Assembly: GCA_948567375.1 (NCBI GenBank)
Contig: OX419762.1
Location: forward strand, 36,561,034-36,625,033
DNA: 64,000 bases
Origin: Lunularia cruciata
Lineage: Eukaryota; Streptophyta; Marchantiopsida; Lunulariales; Lunulariaceae
Direction: 5' to 3'
The notes under the pieces were generated by a model. It searched no databases. It was not told where the DNA came from and saw only the letters and a program-made list of their open reading frames with translations. The position numbers and the translations under genes are program-made. This document shows positions 1-9,686 of this stretch, one piece after another. How positions within the stretch are numbered: the stretch's first letter is position 1; every line of letters begins with the position of its first letter.

Positions 1-112
1 ATTTGAGGAATTTTGTGTGCTTCCGATTGTAACTTATGGAGAACGGTGGACGTTTTGTTTCTATGTGTTAATAAATTAGATAGATTGGGAGTGGTGTGAT
101 AGAGTAGCAACC

Positions 113-1050
113 ATGGCGGAAATACCCAATGTTATCCTTGTTATACAGCAACAAATCGAGCACCTTACTAGATTGTTGGATGAGCGAGATCTTCAACGAC
201 AAGAGCAGGTGGAGAGAGCACCAATTCAAGAACAAGAAGATTGGATCAAATTCCCTAAACCCAAGGTATTTGAAGGCAAGAATCTTCTAGGTGCAGTGGA
301 GAATTTTGTGTTTGATTGTGAATGTTATTTTGAAGTTACCAATCTACAAGACGAGTGAAATAAATTCTCTTGGCTTCTAGCCAATTGGATGGAGTAGCAA
401 AGCTATGGTGGAGATTCCAAGTGGAGCAAGCTGAATGAAAAATTGTTGCATCAATCTTGACATGGGCAGAATTCAAGAGCGCAATAATTAGTCGGTTCCA
501 AGCTATAAATGCCACACGAGCTGCACGGGATAAGTTGGCAGAGTTAAAACAGATTGGCTTTGTAAGAAGTTACATCACGTAGTTCCAAAACACCATCATG
601 CAAATTCTAGATATATTGGAAGGTGAAGCTCTAGATCGAGTTTTTAGGGGCTTGAAGGCAAGAACCAAATTAGAGGTAACCATGCGAGAGCCACAACACT
701 TGGAGGAAGCCATGCGGTTGGCCAAATGTTTTGATTCCTTGGTGGTAACAACTTGGTCTCGACCTCAACCTCCACAAAGCCTACCAATATTCTACACACA
801 AGTGGAGGAGCCAACACCAATGGAGATTGATGCCATTCAATGAAGACCACTTGGCATGGCAGATAGAGAGAAACTACGACAAGATGGTGGTTGTTTTTAT
901 TGTCGCCAATTGGGGCATTGCATTGCTGAATGTCCACTCAAGAATGGACGACCTCGACAAGTTGCCCAGGTGGAGGTTATGGAGCAGAGTGATCAGGGAA
1001 ATGAAATCCTAGTAGGAGATTTTGAGTTGCCTATTAGGAGCTTGATTAGT
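113..1050 (+). pseudogene. gag of gypsy copy 1, broken, with zinc knuckle
   Basis: Capsid/nucleocapsid region that would package the element RNA. It opens at an ATG (113) and reads to a stop at 356-358. It then resumes in another frame, with further stops near 574-585 and at 841-843. A CX2CX4HX4C zinc knuckle is intact at 892-933 (Cys, Cys, His, Cys all present). The stop at 841 sits where copy 2 has a Trp codon, so it is a simple G-to-A change. The homologous region in copy 2 starts near 51536. Called as a pseudogene because no single frame spans it. Confidence 0.85.
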
Positions 1051-1581
1051 TCCAATGGGATTGAAAGCTTGACCTATGCAATTTTGCTTCACTTGCAAGG
1101 TACGATATCTAATTGGGGTTGTAGGATTTTGGTTGATTCTGGAAGTTCAGAGAATTGTATGTCTATGCAAGTAGCAAAGGAATTGAGTATTCCTATCAAG
1201 CCAATGATTGGAAGTAGTTTGATGATGGTGGATGGTAGAAAGGGTTTTGCATTCCGCACTTTGTATCTTATTACCTTCAAGATTGGGAAGGAGTATTTGG
1301 AGTGTATGAGGTTTGTAGTGGCACCTTTACACTATGATATCATTCTGGGTCTACTTTGGCTTGAACATCATAACATTCAATTTGATTGGACCCAATGCCA
1401 AATTCAAGTACAATACCAAGGTAGGAATTTCCGATTAGGTTGTCTGGCACCTCTGAGTAAGACACCTAAGAATAGTCAGTCCCAAGATGAGAAGTTTGTT
1501 GAGAAGGTAGCCATAGAGCAAACTTGGAAGGGTGATGAGTCCCAAGATGGGAAGTTTGCCAAGAAGGCAACTAGGGAGTAA
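1051..1581 (+). pseudogene. aspartic protease region of gypsy copy 1
   Basis: Retropepsin-like protease, which would cut the Gag-Pol polyprotein. The catalytic Asp-Ser-Gly-Ser lies at 1135-1146 inside a hydrophobic strand. A second conserved segment (an Ile-Leu-Gly-Leu stretch near 1342-1353) follows at the usual distance. This part is open from 856 to a TAG at 1579-1581 and continues in the same frame toward RT. Short repeated segments near 1478-1660, alternating 'Gln-Asp/Lys-Phe' type units, separate the protease from RT and look like a degenerate tandem linker. Confidence 0.8.
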
Positions 1582-1749
1582 GCTTGGAAGAGAGATGAGT
1601 CCCTAGAAGTGAAGTTTGTTCGTAAAGCATCCATACAACAAGCTTTGGAGGAAGATAAATCTGTATTTACGGTGTGGATCAAGCAGATTGTACAAGAACA
1701 ATATGCGGAGGGCCAAGAGACTCATCAAGCAATAGTTGATTTGACAATT

Positions 1750-2570
1750 AAAGAGTTTGCGGACATGTTTCCGGATGATCTGCCATAGGGATTACCCTTC
1801 GATCGAGGTATGCCTTTCAAGATCAAGTTATTGCCAAGGAGTACTCTAGTGAGTAGACCGATCTATTGGCTCTTACCAAAGGAGCTGGAGGAGTTGCAAA
1901 CAACACTTACAGAGTTGTTGGAGAAGGACTTCATACAACATAGTACCTCTCCTTGGGGAGTACTGGTACTATTTGTTCCAAAGAAGGATGGAGGACTTCA
2001 TTTCTGTATTGATTATCGTGGGCTCAATAAGTAAACCGTGAAGAATGTATATCCCTTGCCTTGGATCAATGACTTGCTTGATCAACTAAGTGGAGCACGC
2101 TACTTTTCCAAGTTGGATCTTCATAGCGGCTATTGGCAAATTCCTATTGATAGAGAGGATGTGCAAAAGACTACCTTTCACACAAGGTATGGGCATTTTG
2201 AGTGAAGAGTTCTACCTTTTGGACTCACTAATGCTCCAACAATCTTCATGGATCAGATGGATCGGGTGTTGGATGGACTATTGGATCGGTTTGGGGTGGT
2301 GTTCTTGGATGATATCTTAATCTATAGCAAGATAGAGGCAAAACACGTGAATCATGTGCGAGAAGTCCTAAGACGACTACGATAATGGAAATTTTACTAC
2401 AAGAAGTCAAAGTGGGCCTTTGGCAGAAGGAGGTTACCTTCTTGGGTCATAAGATCTCATCAGAAGGGATCAAGATGGAAGAAGAGAAGATCAAGGCCAT
2501 TACTGATTGGCCTACCCCAAAGGATGCTATAGAAGTACGGGTATTCAATGGATTGGTCAATTTTTACTAA
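1750..2570 (+). pseudogene. reverse transcriptase of gypsy copy 1, multiple stops
   Basis: Gypsy-type reverse transcriptase. Recognisable blocks include the N-terminal finger (1810-2034), a Lys-Leu-Asp-Leu catalytic-Asp block near 2110-2125 and the catalytic Phe-Leu-Asp-Asp at 2302-2313. Most of it stays in one frame, with stops near 1786, at 2032-2034, near 2203 and near 2383. The thumb-like block at 2385-2570 is in another frame, so a frameshift lies near 2385. Several stops fall where the family has Gln, Arg or Trp, which suggests C-to-T/G-to-A decay. Confidence 0.88.
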
Positions 2571-3060
2571 CATTTCATCCACTATTATATTCATGAGGCT
2601 ACACCATTGATTGACCTCTTAGGAAAGAACTTGAGCTTCTAGTGGACCACCAAGCATGAAGAAGCATTCTAGAAGTTAAAGAATATGGTGTCTATAAGAT
2701 CCATTCTTCAACCATATGATCCTCAACTACCTTGTGTGGTTGATTTTGATGCTTCTAACTTTGCAATTGGATAATTGCAAAGATAATTTGCAATTGGACT
2801 AAATACAGCTAAAAGAAATAACTCTGCTCGAGATTGGGAACAACTTGTAACGGTATATGCCACCAAGGTATGGAGGCATTATCTCTTGGGGAAACAAGTG
2901 ATCATGCAAACTGATCACAAGCCATTGTTGTAGACCCTACACTTGGAGCACATGAAGAGTCAACATCATCGATAGGAAGAGCAACTCCAATTGTTTGACA
3001 TCAAACTTGAGTACAAACCAGGTTGGTTCCATGTCATCCCTAATGCTCTATCATGACGAC
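2571..3060 (+). pseudogene. RT connection and RNase H of gypsy copy 1, rearranged
   Basis: Region between RT and integrase. It carries an Asp-containing start of RNase H (Val-Asp-Phe-Asp-Ala-Ser, near 2739-2756), a Tyr-Ala-Thr-Lys-Val-Trp-Arg-His block (near 2850-2880) and an Asp-His-Lys-Pro-Leu block (near 2911-2925). Between the first two, 2762-2810 contains a local duplication ('caattgga' and 'ttgcaa' words repeated) that replaces the sequence seen in copy 2. The enzyme would be dead even without the stops. Confidence 0.75.
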
Positions 3061-3160
3061 CTGATTTGAAGGCTCTTACTCTCATCACGACAGCAATTAC
3101 GACGGTGTCAATTGACCTCAAGGTCCATAACAAGTTTCGATTAGCTTTACAACAAGATTC

Positions 3161-4027
3161 CTTCTCCTCAAGGAAGGCCTTCTATTCCATGCGGACCAGA
3201 TCTATGTTCCAACCAAAGGTGATCTTCAACTTGTGCACCTTCAAGAAGCCCATGATTTACCAATAGTTAGTCACATGGGAGTGGACAAGACTTTGGGCAC
3301 CCTCCAACGCCAATGGTGGTGGCCCAACATGACACGAGATGTTTGGGACTTTGTTCGATCGTGTGAGAATTGTCAATGTAACAAGGCCAGTAACCAAAAG
3401 CCGAGTGGACTCCTTCAGCCACTTCCCATTCCAACTACTTGTTGGGAACATGTGAGCTTAGATCTCATCACCTCCTTACCCAAGACACAACAAGGTCACA
3501 CAAGAATTGTGGGGTTTGTGGATAAGCTTAGTAAGCAAATCCATTTGGCACCAATGGTTGATATTGTGGATGCTCCAACCTTGGTGCAAATCTACTTCGA
3601 TAATGTCTTCAAATATCATGGGATGCCACGCCACATCTTTGACCGTGATCCTTGCTTCACCGGAAAGTTTTGGCAAGCACTCTTCTAGCTACTTGGCACA
3701 AAGCTTGCTTTGTCCACAACCTATCATCCTCAAACCTATGGACAAACTGAACATGCAAATTGCACCTTGGAAGATATGCTTCGTACCTTTGTCAACATTC
3801 ACCATACCAATTTGGATCAATGTCTTGCAGCTACGGAGTTTGCATACAATAATTCTGAACAGGCAAGCACCGGATTCTCTCTTTTCTTTCTCAATTTTGG
3901 CCAAGATCCGCTTGTCCCAGATTCTATTCTTTCTCCTCCTCCATCTCATGTCCCCCATACTTCAACCTTCTTGACCACCATCTCCGAATCTCTCCAACAA
4001 GCCCAATCTCACCTCGTTATTGCTTAG
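3161..4027 (+). pseudogene. integrase of gypsy copy 1
   Basis: Zinc-binding HHCC domain (His near 3254 and 3272, Cys pair near 3362-3380) followed by the DDE core. The core shows Ser-Leu-Asp-Leu near 3457, Asp-Arg-Asp-Pro near 3641-3652, and Gly-Gln-Thr-Glu near 3738-3749. The open frame 3233-3688 ends at a TAG, and the same frame reopens to 4025-4027. The catalytic Glu of this copy is intact, unlike copy 2. The integrase would insert the element's cDNA; here it cannot be made in full. Confidence 0.88.
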
Positions 4028-4352
4028 AATCGTCAAAAAAATATGCGGACCATCATTGTTGTGATCTCACCTTTGAAGTTAGTGATAAAATTATGTTATC
4101 CACTAGTAATCTACCCCTCCCACTTGATACCCAAGTTCATAAACTTGCTTCTAATTGGATAGGACCTTTTGATGTCACCCAAATTGTTTCTCTTGTTGCT
4201 TATCGACTTGCTTTGCCTCCTCATATGCGCATCCATCCTATCTTTCATGTTTCCAAGTTGAAACCCTTTGTTCATAATCCCTCTTTTTTCTCCTCTTGAG
4301 TCCAACCTCCTCCTCTCCCAATCCCTATCAATGATCATGAGGAGTACCAAGT

Positions 4353-4509
4353 GATTGTATCCTTGCACGTCGCCACATCCAATGAGAACGCCGCCAACAT
4401 ATGGAGTACAAGGTCCTTTGGAAAGTGTATCCTCTTCATGATGCCACATGGGAACCTCTTTCTCACCTCCAAAATGCATAGACGGCCATCTAGGAGTTTG
4501 AAGCTTCAA
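4353..4509 (+). pseudogene. chromodomain-like C-terminus of gypsy copy 1
   Basis: Short C-terminal module with the pattern Glu-Tyr-Lys-Val-Leu-Trp-Lys-x-Tyr-Pro followed by Ala-Thr-Trp-Glu-Pro. This is the core of an integrase chromodomain, which directs chromoviruses to marked chromatin. Stops interrupt it near 4395, 4477 and 4489. The same module in copy 2 (about 55714-55875) has a Gly where this copy has Val before Tyr-Pro. Confidence 0.7.
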
Positions 4510-4547
4510 TGGCAACAAGGACATCACCAATTAGCGATGGGAGGATA

Positions 4548-4974
4548 TGTAACGGTATGGAATTTAGCAATGTAGCTAGTAAGGCTAACGAAGTAGAGAA
4601 TAAGCCAAATTAGCCTAAAATATCCCAAAAGCATCTAAGAGGCTTCTTGGGAAGCTTCCCAACTAGTTAACTTGCACTCCAAGCAGATAGCTTCTAGAAG
4701 GAAACTTCTAACTAGCTTAGCTTGCAAGCCAAGTAGGCGGCTTCTAGAAGGAAGTTTCTTGAGAAGCTTCCTAGTTAACTTGGCTTGCACTCTAAGAAAG
4801 TGGCTCAAGGAAACTTCTTGAGAAGCTTCTCAAGGGTCTTGTACCAAAATACCAAAGCTACCTATAAATACCGAAGCCGAAGCTCATGCTAGGCATTCAG
4901 AGTTTCCACTCATTCAAGTGTCCCAATGTGAGTTTCCATTCTCCTATTTCTCTCCTTGGATTTGGTCTTTTACA
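4548..4974 (+). mobile_element. 3' LTR of gypsy copy 1
   Basis: Starts TGTAAC immediately after a purine tract and ends TTTTACA. It aligns with the LTRs at 49521, 50797-51268 and 55915-56391. It carries a TATA box (CTATAAATA, about 4862-4870) about 105 bp before its end. Its U3 part is built of imperfect repeats rich in GAAGCTTC and TTCTAGAA words (4651, 4692, 4742, 4763, 4822), which match the inverted-dimer core of heat-shock elements. No target duplication can be checked because the left end is off-window. Confidence 0.85.
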
Positions 4975-5180
4975 AAAACTCTAAACTCTCCTCGCACCAA
5001 GAATGACTTTTTAGGTGTCAATGGAACATCCTCTACATGTGACTTTACCAATGTGTGCTCAACCTTGGGCTCAACCTCATGCTCCTTAGACACTGTCTCC
5101 CTAGCTCCCCACATCCTCTCTCCAAGCCCTCTTCTCTCTCCTCACTCTAGTACAAGCAAGGAAGAAGGAAATGAAGAGGG

Positions 5181-5252
5181 AAGCTCATCCATTGGTACAT
5201 GGATGAGCTTCATGTACCAATGGTAGTACTCTCATGTACTCTAGTACATGAG
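5181..5252. repeat. cluster of three palindromes, two of them mutually exclusive
   Basis: AAGCTCATCC at 5181-5190 pairs with GGATGAGCTT at 5201-5210. An overlapping 13-bp arm at 5189-5201 pairs perfectly with 5211-5223. Directly after, CTCATGTACT (5231-5240) pairs with AGTACATGAG (5243-5252). The first two stems share bases and cannot form at once. The shared 'GTACATG' word suggests local inverted duplication. Function unknown. Confidence 0.8.
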
Positions 5253-6356
5253 AAGGAGGTAAGCTGAAGTGTTGTTGCAAGGATGATGTAAACAACCCCT
5301 TGGCTCCTTTCCCTGTCTGTGTAACATCATCTGCATATACATACCTTGATAGGCGTACAAGATACTTTTATTCATAAACTCAAGAAACCATTCAAGTGAA
5401 TCCAAGACAATACTCCATATATAGTATAATTTATTTATAAGATACCATCATACATGAAAAAATATACATGAGGTAAGATAAAACATAAGACATGGAGAAA
5501 GACAAAGTGGTGTGGTCTAAGAAACATGCCTACTAAATGACTCTCACTCACCCTCCTCATCATGACTCTCATCCTTGGCTACTCATTGTAAAGATATATC
5601 TCTCTCGTACTATGGTGTTGTAATTTGCCTCTCCCTTATCTAGGAATCCACCCTCCATGAACACGTGAGTGAGAAATTGACCCAGAAATACCACCTTGTA
5701 TCTCCTACCCCACATGGCCAATGGATATATTTTTGTAAGAAGGCCATATGTGTACTAATTGCCTAGAACATGAGTTTCACCCAATCATAATTCTCTCTTG
5801 CTCACTGCAAGTGTACCCTAGACCCCTCGACCTTCCACTTCACCATAAGGGTAAGATACCATTGCACCACATATGCATTTTGACTCGTCTCTGAAACCAA
5901 CACTCTCGTCAAAACTAGATTACTCCGTAACACTTGACAAACCTTGCACCACTACACTCTCTGCGAAGCTCAACCCATTTGCTGCCGCACTTGACAAAGC
6001 GCGACCCATTGCACACTCAAGCAACACTCTCTGCAAAGCTCGACCCACATTCTCAAAATTTACAAATGGCAAAGTATGACCATTCTTGTCCAACTTGCTC
6101 ATGTGTTTTATGGAAAGGCAAAATGTTCTTGGATCCCCGCTAAACTTAATTTTATTTCAAAATTTAAATTCTTATTCAAATTCATAATGACATGACTACC
6201 AAGTACTTAGTACTCACTGGAATACCAGCAAGAGCGCCAATAGTACCGTAAATTTCCAAGGGGACATTTCAAATTACCATAAAGTTTTACGAGAACGGGA
6301 AAACTATGGAAGGTTTCCCGTATCTTTTTCAACTACCCCATTTTTGTTCATAGAGT

Positions 6357-6407
6357 TTTCACCTACGGTCCGGTAAAAATTTTATACGATATTTACCGGA
6401 GGTGAAA
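6357..6407. repeat. imperfect fold-back
   Basis: TTTCACCT (6357-6364) pairs with AGGTGAAA (6400-6407), and CCGGTAAA (6370-6377) pairs with TTTACCGG (6392-6399). A 5-nt bulge on the left arm and a 14-nt loop complete it. It may be a short miniature-element remnant or RNA hairpin; no coding frame is present. Confidence 0.6.
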
Positions 6408-7034
6408 TCAGAGTTTTTGAAACCCCCTATTACATTGTATTAGTACATATTAGACTTTATCGAAGAGTTTCTTGAAAGAAATCAGATCTTTTGTTTCTTT
6501 TAACATGTGATGTGTACGCGAAACTTACATGTGTGAGCGATTCATGCCTGTTGTCTCTATAATAGGACTTGCAAATGCACATTTCTCGAAAATGCTATGG
6601 GAATGAAGGCATTACCGTAGAATTTAGGGTTATCTCGTAGCTACCACACGCACTGGAGGTGCGTGTCGAAAAGGCGATTAAGACCTCATTCAGTAAAGAA
6701 ATTAACCTTGAAACGCGACAATTGACGTGAATGGATGAATTCAATAGTAAAGTTTGAAAGATGCGCTGGTAGGACACATACAGTAAATACTATCGTACTA
6801 CTTGTTTTGCGGAATAGCTACGGAATCCGTAGGTGCTCAATTGAAACTCCCAGTTGTCGCTCTCTCGTTGTGCAAATGATCTATCGTTGCTTCATGAGGA
6901 ACTAGTATCAGACTGATGGAGCAATCATATTCGACTTGCATCTGTATGAAGTGGAATCTTCATTCCTGACTATGAACGCGACCAACATTGAACCGGATAG
7001 TGAATTCCACATTTAAAAGCATAGGAGAATAAAC

Positions 7035-7092
7035 GCGACGCACGTACGAAAAGATAGCACAGAAGGATGGGAAACCCATCTAGCCATCGAGC
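7035..7092 (+). repeat. dispersed repeat copy R5 (diverged, partial)
   Basis: GCGACGCACGTACGAAAA, GAAGGATGGGAAACCC and CCATCGAGC occur in the order seen in R1, with small insertions. Only the 5' half of the unit is present. Confidence 0.5.
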
Positions 7093-7112
7093 TTTGGAAA
7101 ATCACACGTAAG

Positions 7113-7158
7113 GCTTGTCAACCAGTTTGTCAACTTCAGCTTGTCAACCAGTTTGTCA
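7113..7158 (+). repeat. two-copy tandem duplication, period 26
   Basis: The word beginning GCTTGTCAACCAGTTTGTCA at 7113 recurs unchanged at 7139. Simple replication-slippage type duplication in non-coding DNA. Confidence 0.85.
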
Positions 7159-8204
7159 TGTTTCACTAGCGAAGAAGGAATGACGTGATCTGATAGACAA
7201 GAGTCCATATTATGCACTACCATGGTTAAAAAGTCTTGAGCTGTGTCAGCATGTGCAAGCGTCCAGCTGTGGTTGTAATGTGAGTTCAATATTTGATTAA
7301 GTGGTGTTTACTTAGTCCTTATCTTAGTGTTTTATGGAAATCATTCTCTCCAGGACAAAATCTTAGATACGTTATAGGCGCCGACTTCAGTGCTTGATAC
7401 CGGACAAAGTCTTAGATGTGTTTTCAGGTTTGATTTGCGTGATCGTATCACGGTTGACATGTGTGCCCCTACCTTTTTGTCGACTTCAAATCTGAAAATT
7501 TTCGCTCGAGTGTGCGAAACAGCATATTTCCTAGTGACGTAACTCAGATTTTTGATATGCAGAAAACACTCACGCAGATAAAAACTGTAAACATTTCAAT
7601 CCCGATCTGAACTTCCGCGTGTGTATCTTAATCGCAAAAGAAGTTTCGTCACATCGTAAAGATTCGTTTCGTATATTTCTCATTGTTTTGTCATGCGGTC
7701 ATTGATTGTATTTCGACACATGGTAGCAGAATTGCCTAACGGATGTGTTGCTTAAAGCACCCAACATATATCCCAGCAAAGCCACCGCCACAACAGTTCT
7801 CTTTGCCTCTATTGGATTAGCATGCTCTAACCGGCTTACAACAACCTACTGTAATAAGACGAAAATAAAGCATCCTATCGTTTCTGTACAAGGTGAAACT
7901 AAGTATTCTCCTTATAATCGCGAGATGCTTAGTTCCTCCATCGAACACCTCCCCTATCCTACTACAATAGCAATCAGGGATTAGAATCCCATATGAAACA
8001 CGCACAAATACCAGCGTCATGTGTGATGTCCACGTCTACCAAAATTAGTTAGAAATCCAAGCACAACTCATATCATTTGTACCGTTTATAGGGTGGGCAA
8101 TAGAAACTGAATTTCACGTGTAGTTGTAAGATTCAATCAGCATGCACTAGAAATTCCGGGCACGTTTACAACCTTTTCTCCATTTCCAAATGGTAAATGG
8201 TGAA

Positions 8205-8224
8205 AAGGGCGACCGCGTAGAAAA
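8205..8224 (+). repeat. dispersed repeat fragment R4
   Basis: Twenty bases beginning AAGGGCGACCGCG are identical to the 5' end of copy R1 near 33175. The rest of the unit is absent. Confidence 0.5.
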
Positions 8225-9220
8225 TGGTAAATAGAGAAACCTTTCTCATTTTACCAGATATACCTTTGTGGACTCTTCTCGTCTTCCTTGTTTGGCAGAG
8301 AGAGGAGTTCTACCTCGACTTCTAGTTTTTTCTGCGTCACGTGTTCGTTATTCGTTATTGCATTTCTTGATATGATGATTTTCCTTTTAATACTATGCGG
8401 CCTTTTGACCACTTGGAAGAAAATTAAAACTAGAAGGCGTTGGGAGATGTAGCGCACAAGACGGAAGGAATTTCAGCACATCAGGAATCTGTTAAAATAT
8501 TTGATGAAAATTTAATTCCATGGTCTATGTCTAACTGGTACTTTTCTTAATATTCGATTTGTGAAGAATATTTTCACGAATTTTAGAGTACAGAGTATTC
8601 ATGAGTACAGTCTTGATCTTTCCCCGGCCGGGTATCTCTGGGCACCGAGCAGGGCACTGCTGCCGAGACTCTGTGCGGTCCGACCCGGATAATGAGTCAC
8701 GAGACAAGTCCTTGATGAGACTAGGAGCAGGTACGTACTCGGACTAACAGTTAGATTCCTAACAGTGAAAGACGATACCGGCAGAAGTCGTCCTCCCCAC
8801 TCCCAGCGAGAGGGAGGGGGTGGGGGCCTTTGGTTGGCTGCTCGGAGATGCGCGCCGGGAAGGAAGAGCAACAATGGCGGGCACGAGAAGCCAAGCTGCA
8901 TCAGAAGCGCCTCTCCGTCGGGGAATATAAAGGCTGGAAGGGAATGTGCGCTCTCGGACTCCGGTATAAAACGATTGTCCGGTCTCTCGTTAGAAGCCGT
9001 GAAGTCTATCTCTGTGGCCGAGGAGTAAAGGCAGAAAGAATCGGAGAGGATACGGAAGGAAGAAGGTCAGAAGATGGAATGAGTGAGGATTCAAAGTGCA
9101 CTGAAGTGAATCTTCGTTCTTGCCCCCTAGTGATTCAATTCGACAAACAACTTCCTCCCTCTGACCGTGACTCGCGCATACCTTGACTCCTCTAGCCCGG
9201 TGGGAGGGGGGGTACTGCTG

Positions 9221-9255
9221 ACAGACTCTGGTCCCCTTGAATGAACCAGAGTCTG
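9221..9255. repeat. perfect 12-bp stem-loop upstream of the PPIP5K start
   Basis: ACAGACTCTGGT (9221-9232) is the exact reverse complement of 9244-9255, with an 11-nt loop. It lies about 430 bp before the PPIP5K start codon, in the promoter or 5' leader. If transcribed it would make a stable leader hairpin; whether it is transcribed is not known. Confidence 0.75.
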
Positions 9256-9360
9256 TTAGCTCTCGTTTACGTTGTAGTTGTCAATTCCGAGGATTGAAGG
9301 TAGAAGAACAACTTGGGTTCTTTTGTGTTTCTTCGATTCGGGAGTTTGAATTTGTGGGGA

Positions 9361-9368
9361 TTATATAA
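9361..9368 (+). promoter_or_regulatory. candidate TATA box of the PPIP5K gene
   Basis: TTATATAA lies about 320 bp before the start codon, in otherwise mixed sequence. The stretch from about 9600 to 9686 is strongly GA-rich, typical of a plant 5' leader. Other TATA-like words (near 8925 and 8964) are alternatives, so this choice is weak. Confidence 0.25.
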
Positions 9369-9686
9369 GTTGAGGGAAGCTTGGGGCTTGTGGTTCGGTT
9401 AAAGCAGGGTAGCTCGTTGATTGTAGTTGCAAGGAGGCTTTGAGGCTGGAAAGATTGTGGCATTTGATTTGGAGTTTTGAAAAGTGTTTTCTGGAGATTC
9501 CGGGGAAATCCATCTGGCGATAGGTAGAGAAAAGAGGACTCACAAGTTGGGATTTTGAGTGAGAGGGAGTATGATGGTGAAATTTGAGATTGGAATTGTT
9601 AGTCAGGGATGAAAACAGGCTGGTGCAGGCGTACAGGCGAGTAGGGGAGAGAGAGGGGGCAAGAAAAGAAAAGAAGAGGGAGAGAG

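Larger units (their letters stand above)
1..4547 (+). mobile_element. Ty3/gypsy chromovirus copy 1, internal region (5' part outside window)
   Basis: Degenerate internal region of an LTR retrotransposon. In order it shows gag with a zinc knuckle, aspartic protease, reverse transcriptase, RNase H, integrase and a C-terminal chromodomain-like segment. That order (integrase after RT/RNase H) marks Ty3/gypsy, and the chromodomain marks a chromovirus. The window starts inside the leader, so the 5' LTR and primer-binding site are missing from view. Every domain is interrupted by stops, and there is at least one frameshift early in gag. A polypurine tract (about 4536-4545) precedes the 3' LTR. The second copy at 51269-55914 belongs to the same family. 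Autonomous activity is excluded by the breaks. Confidence 0.93.
4975..9220. other. non-coding spacer between gypsy copy 1 and the PPIP5K gene
   Basis: I see no protein gene here. Open frames are short and resemble nothing I know. It contains the palindrome cluster at 5181-5252, an imperfect fold-back at 6357-6407, a short tandem duplication at 7113-7158 and two members of the dispersed repeat described below (7035-7092, 8205-8224). From about 8600 the base composition turns GC-richer and purine-biased, as expected when approaching a promoter. TATA-like words occur near 8925 and 8964. Confidence 0.6.

Noticed and set aside
8765-9186. Overlapping 87- and 118-codon frames upstream of PPIP5K
   Set aside because: Low-complexity Arg/Gly-rich translations in GC-rich promoter DNA; no similarity known and not conserved as far as I can judge.
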